11,959 nt of DNA from Muribaculaceae bacterium (GTDB lineage Bacteria > Bacteroidota > Bacteroidia > Bacteroidales > Muribaculaceae): contig JAFLTK010000017.1 of NCBI GenBank assembly GCA_022511505.1, positions 1 through 11,959 on the forward strand. The letters are read 5' to 3'. How positions within the stretch are numbered: position 1 is the first letter of the stretch; each line of letters begins with the position of its first letter. A program made the position numbers and the translations under genes. This document shows, piece by piece, positions 1 through 4,587 of the stretch. The notes under the pieces are model-generated. The model made no database searches. It was not told where the DNA came from and saw only the letters and a list, made by a program, of their open reading frames with translations.

Positions 1-41
1 CCGCCATTCGGCTTATATCCCTAACGCAACCATCTTTCGCT

Positions 42-243
42 ATGGCTCAATCTATACATATCTCCACCGCTCGCAAAATGCTTAACAGCGGCGATCCCGT
101 GGATATTACGGCGTGGAAAGCCGACGGCTCAATCGTTCACTACAAGCGTTGTATCTCACTGCGTTACGATTTCTACGGAGGCTGGCCGCAAACTCCGTGA
201 CGTATTCATTTTCCGCGTGAACGATTGTCCGGTGTTCCTTTGA
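42..243 (+). pseudogene. Small conserved Bacteroidales-type hypothetical gene, frame-disrupted near its 3' end
   Basis: From ATG 42 the frame reads through ISTARKMLNSGDPVDITAWK and then a SLRYDFY segment before a premature TGA at 198-200. Skipping one base (G177) moves to a frame that continues from 178 as EAG-RKLRDVFIFRVNDCPVFL and stops at TGA 241-243. Both halves look like real protein. From memory, they resemble a short (about 75-80 aa) Bacteroidales hypothetical family, often on mobile DNA, ending in an I/R-RDVCIF-type segment. That family usually has about a dozen more residues between the FY and RDV blocks, so a small out-of-frame deletion explains the break better than a single extra base. 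Upstream codons 3-41 are open, so the gene could start before the window. Function is unknown. A sequencing error is possible. Confidence 0.55.
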
Positions 244-269
244 GAAACCATAAATTATTCGTACCTTTG
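239..269 (+). promoter_or_regulatory. Bacteroidetes-type promoter for the 300-809 gene
   Basis: TTTG at 239-242 and TACCTTTG at 262-269 are separated by exactly 19 nt, matching the Bacteroidetes primary sigma consensus. Transcription should start near 275, leaving a leader of about 25 nt before ATG 300. The -33 element overlaps the stop codon (241-243) of the disrupted ORF to its left. Confidence 0.75.
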
Positions 270-299
270 TGAAAATTAATAAAATATAGTTGTCCTCTT

Positions 300-809
300 A
301 TGAAGCAAAATCGCATTTTTCTTATCGTAGCATCCGTGGCCATAGCCTTCATAGTCGCTTTTATGCCCCAAAACGCTTATGCAGAAACTTCATCCACTTC
401 TGAACAGTTAGAATGGGTAGTGCCCATTTTCCTGCCCGACATCGCTTCTTTCCCAGAGCTTAACAACGAGAACTGGATTGATTTAGCTGAGCTTCCCACA
501 TCTGACCGACCCGAGAGTTCTTTTCAAGGCTTTCTCCTTCCACACATCAACGCCGTATATGCTCGGCATAAATCTATTATCGAGTCGCTAACCGCTGATT
601 GCTCAATTATTCTCGTTGATTATAAAGAGGCAACGAAAGATGACGTTACCTCTCTATCGTTCGACCAAATAGTCGCAATAGCTATTTGTGGACCTCAAGT
701 ACGAATAGCGACAACTTCGGCTCTCATTCCTGGGAACAATCCTGCACTCATCTCGGCAGACCTCATGGAGTTCGTGGCTTTGGCAAAAGAGGCCGGATAC
801 AACAAGTAA
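300..809 (+). CDS. Secreted protein of unknown function, 169 aa
   Basis: I do not recognise a family. Residues 1-28 form a clear Sec signal peptide: a Lys/Arg start, a hydrophobic core and an AYA|E cleavage site. No lipobox cysteine follows, so the mature protein of about 141 aa should be periplasmic or secreted. The mature part is acidic, with a proline-containing N-terminal stretch (WVVPIFLPDI near residue 40) and two cysteines (C100 and C129) that could form a disulfide. The gene has its own consensus promoter and a short hairpin directly after the stop, so it looks monocistronic. Codon use is AT-richer than the central and right regions, like its accessory neighbours. The ATG is supported by the signal peptide and by promoter spacing. 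That it is a real secreted protein is fairly sure; its function is unknown. Confidence 0.75.
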   Translation: MKQNRIFLIVASVAIAFIVAFMPQNAYAETSSTSEQLEWVVPIFLPDIASFPELNNENWIDLAELPTSDRPESSFQGFLLPHINAVYARHKSIIESLTADCSIILVDYKEATKDDVTSLSFDQIVAIAICGPQVRIATTSALIPGNNPALISADLMEFVALAKEAGYNK

Positions 810-810
810 T

Positions 811-829
811 CGAGCCGAGCTCGCTTTTT
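811..829 (+). terminator. Short hairpin with T-run after the secreted-protein gene
   Basis: CGAGC (811-815) pairs with GCTCG (819-823) around a 3-nt loop and is followed by C and TTTTT (825-829). It begins one base after the stop codon at 807-809. The stem is short, so it may be a weak intrinsic terminator. Confidence 0.45.
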
Positions 830-934
830 CAGTATTGGAAAAGAAATAAAGCTAAAAAACTCTATAAAGAACCATTTGCAGGAATTTTTCAGAACTATTT
901 AATTCAAACAGTGTTATATTTCAAAAATAATTCG

Positions 935-942
935 TAAATTTG
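935..942 (+). promoter_or_regulatory. Promoter -7 element for the putative toxin-antitoxin pair
   Basis: TAAATTTG at 935-942 matches TAnnTTTG. No good TTTG lies at the usual upstream distance (only TGTT at 912-915), so the promoter is weak or activator dependent. A start near 949 leaves about 20 nt before ATG 969. AAAGGG just upstream of that ATG is a rare clear Shine-Dalgarno-like site in this window. Confidence 0.5.
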
Positions 943-968
943 TAATAGAAACCAAAAGGGAATATATT

Positions 969-1127
969 ATGGCAAGACCGATTAAGGAAACGCCCGAACT
1001 TAAGGGAAAAGATGCTGTTCGATTTGAGACTCTCATATCGAACCCAAAACCTGTTTCTAAGGAGGATAAGGAAAGGGCGAAGAAAGCCTATGAAACCATG
1101 AAATCAATTAGTAATTTTCAATGGTAA
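969..1127 (+). CDS. 52-aa protein, putative antitoxin partner of the downstream GNAT
   Basis: This short ORF begins MARPIKETPELKGKDAVRF and has a lysine- and glutamate-rich helical C-terminal half (about residues 30-46) ending FQW. It is preceded by a TAAATTTG promoter element and an AAAGGG ribosome site. Its stop (TAA 1125-1127) is one base before the GNAT start codon at 1129, so the two are almost certainly co-transcribed and probably translationally coupled. Small basic proteins beginning MARPIKETP are, as far as I recall, common next to GNAT genes in Bacteroides. It lacks an obvious ribbon-helix-helix motif of the DUF1778 type normally paired with TacT or AtaT toxins. The antitoxin role is inferred from position and size only. 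Confidence 0.6.
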   Translation: MARPIKETPELKGKDAVRFETLISNPKPVSKEDKERAKKAYETMKSISNFQW

Positions 1128-1128
1128 A

Positions 1129-1662
1129 ATGGATTTTAGTAAACTTCGCCAATTCCAATTAAACTCCGATACAGATATTAAACCATTCAAATGCGCCGAA
1201 AGCGATTTGAATGATTTTCTTTTTGATGATGCCAAGCATTTTCAAAAAGAACTTCTTGCTGTAACATACTTGCTTGAATATATGGAGCAAAATAAAACTG
1301 CTGCATATTTCAGCTTACTTGCTGATAAGATTATTTTTAATCCTGACGAAAAAGGCGTTTGGAATAAACTTAACAGGAATATTCCAAATTCTAAACGTCG
1401 GAAAAGTTATCCCGCTGTCAAGATAGGTAGACTTGCCGTAAATGAAGAATTTGCAGGAAACGGTCTCGGGACTTTTATTTTAGACAATATCAAGTATGCC
1501 TTTTCTAACGTTAAAAGATTGGGATGCAGATTTATTACAGTTGACGCATTAAACTCCGCTTTTAGCTTCTATGAAAAGAACGGATTCCAATTTTTCACAG
1601 AAGAAGATAAAGATGATGAAACACGTTTGATGTTCTTTAACCTTATCAACTTCGTCAATTAG
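1129..1662 (+). CDS. GNAT-family N-acetyltransferase, TacT/AtaT-like putative toxin
   Basis: This 177-aa protein has a GNAT fold. The N-terminal signature F-K-C-x(4)-LNDFL (residues 20-31) followed by an Ala/Lys-rich helix and TYLLE is the pattern typical of tRNA-acetylating GNAT toxins such as TacT and AtaT. The acetyl-CoA loop is in motif A, R101-LAVNEEFAGNGLG (to residue 114). The C-terminal block SAFSFYEKNGFQFF (143-156) is the standard GNAT end, with Y149 as the likely general acid. Known toxins of this type acetylate the amino group of charged aminoacyl-tRNA and block translation. Length fits that group (about 160-180 aa). The preceding 52-aa ORF, with a 1-nt gap, gives the usual antitoxin-toxin order. 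The gene is AT-rich and ends at a strong terminator. It could instead be an ordinary acetyltransferase: GNAT assignment is safe, toxin role moderate. Confidence 0.85.
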   Translation: MDFSKLRQFQLNSDTDIKPFKCAESDLNDFLFDDAKHFQKELLAVTYLLEYMEQNKTAAYFSLLADKIIFNPDEKGVWNKLNRNIPNSKRRKSYPAVKIGRLAVNEEFAGNGLGTFILDNIKYAFSNVKRLGCRFITVDALNSAFSFYEKNGFQFFTEEDKDDETRLMFFNLINFVN

Positions 1663-1697
1663 TTAATAAAATCACGTCTTTTCATAAACTCATTTCG

Positions 1698-1738
1698 GTC
1701 CATATCTTTGCTGAAAAAAGCAAGATATGGACTTTCTT
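1698..1738 (+). terminator. Rho-independent terminator after the GNAT gene
   Basis: GTCCATATCTT from 1698 pairs with AAGATATGGAC ending at 1732, extended inward by GCT/AGC past one bulged T, with an A-rich loop. TTTCTT follows at 1733-1738. The T-run is only on the plus side, so it terminates the plus-strand pair and not the minus operon to the right. Confidence 0.8.
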
Positions 1739-1916
1739 AATTAAACAATCCTCGACTTCTTGACCGGTGCTGAGAACAGCGGCAAAGCATGGTTCTCAAC
1801 GTTCTACATCTCCCCCCGACGGCCTTGGCGGTTGTAGTGCAAAGGATAGGCAGCGACTCGACGATATTGAAGCAGTTTCGGAAAGCAAAGAGACGGGCAA
1901 CACTCCTCAGATTCAT
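1737..1916 (-). pseudogene. Decayed small ORF remnant on the minus strand
   Basis: Three protein-like pieces lie in three different minus frames. LCTTTAKAVGG lies in the ATG-1916 frame, GDVE in the next frame (around 1802-1813), and ENHALPLFSAPVKKSRIV in the third, ending at TAA 1741-1743. Read in order with two frame jumps they give one continuous sequence. I believe a similar short ORF recurs in Bacteroidales genomes, but I cannot confirm it. The breaks fall at a six-base C-run (G-run on this strand) and at a small apparent insertion. It lies between the accessory left block and the uronate operon and may be debris from an older insertion. Confidence 0.3.
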
Positions 1917-1941
1917 TCAAACAGGGGCTCCACAACGGCAA

Positions 1942-2544
1942 TCAGAGGTAGTGGCCGGTGGCGAAGATGGGGGTGGTTTCTTGGTCGTCGGAGATTTCGA
2001 GGTCGATGGAGAGGAGGTTTTCAAGGTCTCTCTTTTTGGCTATCAACGACGCGGGAATGAACGGAGCAGTGGGTTTATATTCGCTTAAAAAGGGAATAAG
2101 GATGTCGAGCAAAAGGCAAAATTTCTGAAATGCGTTTTCTTTCAACACTGTTATATGGGCGCCATGCCGGGTCTCTGCAAAAAGGGCTTTCCAACTAAAG
2201 GCGATGTTGAGAATTATGCCTGCTACCGAGACAAATTCAGCAATTTCGTTCTCGAAATAGACGCGGGCGCTGCTATCTTCGGTCTCGCAAACCATCTGAT
2301 AGGCTATGTCGACGTATTTGTCGGGCCTCGGTGTCGAGAAGCCGCCTAAAGTCCATCCCGCTGTGAATTCGATTTCATAGTAGGTGTCGTCGGTGTATTT
2401 GAGGCAAATCTGCTCGCGGTCTTTATTGCTGACGATTTTAAAATTATCGGGGCGGACGTTGCGCCATCGCTCTTTGCCGGCCTCGGCCTGCAACAGCGTC
2501 AACATCCGCTCCAATTCTTGGTGTATAGTTTTGTTATTATCCAT
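1942..2544 (-). CDS. Hypothetical protein, 200 aa, last gene of the uronate operon
   Basis: I do not recognise this protein. It has no signal peptide and no convincing membrane segment, though a hydrophobic stretch (about residues 103-118) lies mid-protein. It has an N-terminal helix with charged residues (1-25), a tyrosine- and threonine-rich beta-like section (48-70), and an acidic C-terminal part. It is probably soluble and cytoplasmic. The start ATG lies 12 nt after the stop of the SDR gene, so it is very likely co-transcribed with uxuB and uxuA. No intrinsic terminator for this strand is visible after it. Its role in hexuronate use is suggested only by position. Its distance from recognisable families and its place beside decayed DNA leave open that it is an unrelated late addition. 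Confidence 0.7.
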   Translation of the reverse strand: MDNNKTIHQELERMLTLLQAEAGKERWRNVRPDNFKIVSNKDREQICLKYTDDTYYEIEFTAGWTLGGFSTPRPDKYVDIAYQMVCETEDSSARVYFENEIAEFVSVAGIILNIAFSWKALFAETRHGAHITVLKENAFQKFCLLLDILIPFLSEYKPTAPFIPASLIAKKRDLENLLSIDLEISDDQETTPIFATGHYL

Positions 2545-2556
2545 TCATTCAATGGG

Positions 2557-3372
2557 TTACATGGTGAAAGCATTGAAGCCGCCGTCGACGATGGCGACGG
2601 TGCCGGTGACAAAGCGAGAGGCGTCGCTCATCAGATAGTGGACGGTGCCGCAAAGTTCGTCGGGGTTGCCCATGCGACCGAAGGGTGTCTGGCGGATGAC
2701 GTCTTGTCCGCGTTGGGTATATGTGCCGTCGGGGTTGGTCAGGAGAGAGCGGTTTTGCTCGGTCAGGAAGAAGCCGGGGGCAATGGCGTTGACGCGTATT
2801 CCTTCGCCGAACTTGGCGGCACATTCGGTTGCCATGTAGGCGGTGAAGTTGGAGATGCCGGCTTTGGCGGCGGCGTAGCCACACACGCGCGTCAACGGGC
2901 GGAACGCTGCCATCGAGGTGAAGTTGATGATGCACCCTTTGCCTTGGGCGGCCATCGGGCGCAGGAAAATTTGGGTCGGGATAACGGTACCGGTCAGGTT
3001 GAGGGCCAGCACTTTCTCAAACTGCTCCGGGTCAAGGTCAAAGATGGTATTGTCCGGCCCGATTGTAGCGCCCGGCATATTGCCGCCGGCAGCGTTAAGC
3101 AGTGTGTCAATACGGCCATACTTGGCAAGGATGTCGTCACAATTTTTCTGCACGACGTCGCGGTCGAGCACGTCGGTTTTCATGAACTCGATAGTGCCCG
3201 CGGGGCACTCGGCCTCGATTTCTTCGACGATTTGGCGGCCGACGTCCTCTTTTCGGCCCATGATGATGACTCGCGCGCCGTTCATTGCCAGATAACGGGC
3301 GATAGCGCGGCCAAGGATGCCGGTGCCGCCGGTGATGACGGTCACGTTGTCTTTTATGTCAAACAAATTCAT
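2557..3372 (-). CDS. uxuB: SDR-family D-mannonate oxidoreductase (fructuronate reductase), uxuB type
   Basis: This 271-aa short-chain dehydrogenase should reduce D-fructuronate to D-mannonate with NAD(P)H in the cytoplasm. Visible features are the cofactor loop TGGTGILG (14-21), NAAGGNMPGATI (93-104) and a catalytic tetrad N125, S153, Y166 and K170 (YAAAK). The C-terminal IVDGGFNAF is typical of the SDR mannonate oxidoreductases found in Bacteroidetes, Bacillus (YjmF/UxuB) and Thermotoga. It is unrelated to the polyol-dehydrogenase UxuB of E. coli. It lies 21 nt downstream of uxuA and 12 nt before the hypothetical gene. Full family length and all catalytic residues are present. SDR assignment is certain; the substrate rests on adjacency to uxuA and on the GGNMPGA and GGFNAF hallmarks. 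Another keto-sugar acid reductase is possible but less likely. Confidence 0.85.
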   Translation of the reverse strand: MNLFDIKDNVTVITGGTGILGRAIARYLAMNGARVIIMGRKEDVGRQIVEEIEAECPAGTIEFMKTDVLDRDVVQKNCDDILAKYGRIDTLLNAAGGNMPGATIGPDNTIFDLDPEQFEKVLALNLTGTVIPTQIFLRPMAAQGKGCIINFTSMAAFRPLTRVCGYAAAKAGISNFTAYMATECAAKFGEGIRVNAIAPGFFLTEQNRSLLTNPDGTYTQRGQDVIRQTPFGRMGNPDELCGTVHYLMSDASRFVTGTVAIVDGGFNAFTM

Positions 3373-3393
3373 AACTTTCTTGATTACAGTGGT

Positions 3394-4578
3394 TTACTTC
3401 TCGGTTTTTGCCGTTTTGCTATCAGCGTTGACGGTTGCCATGATGCCCGACACCATTCCGAGGGCAAGCATGCGGCCGTGGAATGAGTAACCGGCGTTAT
3501 AACCCATTTTTTCGTCGCCGAGCATCAGCGGCGCGTGGTCAACGCGCATCGGGACGCCGGGACGCTGTGTTTCAAACGTGCGGATGACATCGATGAGCCG
3601 CGGGTCGAGGTGGGTCGACTCTTTGAAATCGCCGTTAGGCATGACGTTGCAGATGCGGGCATGGACAAAGTGGGTGCGGTCGGCATACTTTCGGGCGAGT
3701 TCGGGGACGTCGTTAGCGGCCGAGCCACTTAAAGAACCGGCGCAGAATGTCAGACCGTTATGGGGATTGGGCACGGCGTCGAGGAACGCATTAATGTCGG
3801 CATCGCCGGTGACGATGCGCGGCAGTCCGAGGATAGGCATCGGAGGGTCGTCGGGGTGAACACACATATTGATGTCATACTCGTCACAGACGGGCATTAT
3901 TGCGTTCAGGAAATATACCATATTCTCGCGCAACTTCTCGGCATCGACACCTTTATACAATTTCAATAGCGAGCGGAATTTCTCGACGGGGTTGAGGTCG
4001 CTCTCGGTGATGTTGCCGTTGACAAAGCCCTGGGTTTTGACGATGATGTTTTCGACAAGACGCCGACGCGCTTCTTCACTCATTCGCGGGGCGACCTCCT
4101 CGCGCATGCGTCGCAGGGTCTCGTCGTCATAGTCTTTTTCGGCACCGGGGCGCTTCAATATTTCGATGTCAAAGTAGGCAAACTCGGCGCGGTTGAAGTA
4201 GAGGTTGGTGGTGCCGTCGGGGTTGGGATAGTCAAGGTCGGTTCGCGCCCAGTCAAGCACCGGCATGAAATTGTAGCAGACCGTCTTGACGCCGTTCTTG
4301 CCGAGGTTGGCGAGGCTCTCCTTGTAGTTCTCAATCAACTTGTCGCGGTCCTCGCCGCCATATTTAATTGATTCACTGACTGGTAGACTCTCGACGACCG
4401 ACCACCGCAGGCCGTGGTCCTCGATGTAGTCTTTCATCTTCTTCACCTCGTCATAACTCCACACCGCGCCGTTTGGAACGTGGTGGAGCGATGTGACGAT
4501 GCCCTCCACGCCAATCTGACGCAGCATATCGAGTGTAATCGGGTCCTCGGGACCAAACCAACGCCATGTTTTTTCCAT
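3394..4578 (-). CDS. uxuA: Mannonate dehydratase UxuA
   Basis: This 394-aa enzyme (EC 4.2.1.8) dehydrates D-mannonate to 2-keto-3-deoxy-D-gluconate, the step before KDG kinase in hexuronate catabolism. The N-terminus MEKTWRWFGPEDPITL and the LHHVPNGAVW segment (31-40) are hallmarks of UxuA. The likely Mn2+ ligands of the xylose-isomerase-like barrel are present: H241 in CVHPDDPP, C279 in TFCAGSLSG, H306 in FVHARI and D347 in RVDHAPLM. Length matches the family. It starts 9 nt after the GH2 stop and is followed 21 nt later by the SDR, so the dehydratase sits between the enzyme that supplies sugar and the one that makes its substrate. The C-terminal Lys/Thr-rich tail after about residue 385 is probably disordered. 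Confidence 0.96.
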   Translation of the reverse strand: MEKTWRWFGPEDPITLDMLRQIGVEGIVTSLHHVPNGAVWSYDEVKKMKDYIEDHGLRWSVVESLPVSESIKYGGEDRDKLIENYKESLANLGKNGVKTVCYNFMPVLDWARTDLDYPNPDGTTNLYFNRAEFAYFDIEILKRPGAEKDYDDETLRRMREEVAPRMSEEARRRLVENIIVKTQGFVNGNITESDLNPVEKFRSLLKLYKGVDAEKLRENMVYFLNAIMPVCDEYDINMCVHPDDPPMPILGLPRIVTGDADINAFLDAVPNPHNGLTFCAGSLSGSAANDVPELARKYADRTHFVHARICNVMPNGDFKESTHLDPRLIDVIRTFETQRPGVPMRVDHAPLMLGDEKMGYNAGYSFHGRMLALGMVSGIMATVNADSKTAKTEK

Positions 4579-4587
4579 ATCCTCAAT

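Noticed and set aside
686..937. 83-codon plus-strand frame overlapping the secreted-protein gene
   Set aside because: It starts inside the 300-809 gene in another frame, is Lys/Asn-rich at its end and has no supporting signals.
2518..3486. 322-codon plus-strand open frame
   Set aside because: It lies antisense to the SDR gene, which has complete catalytic motifs. The translation is Gly/Ala/Val/Asp/His-rich with no domain and is an artefact of GC-rich codon third positions.
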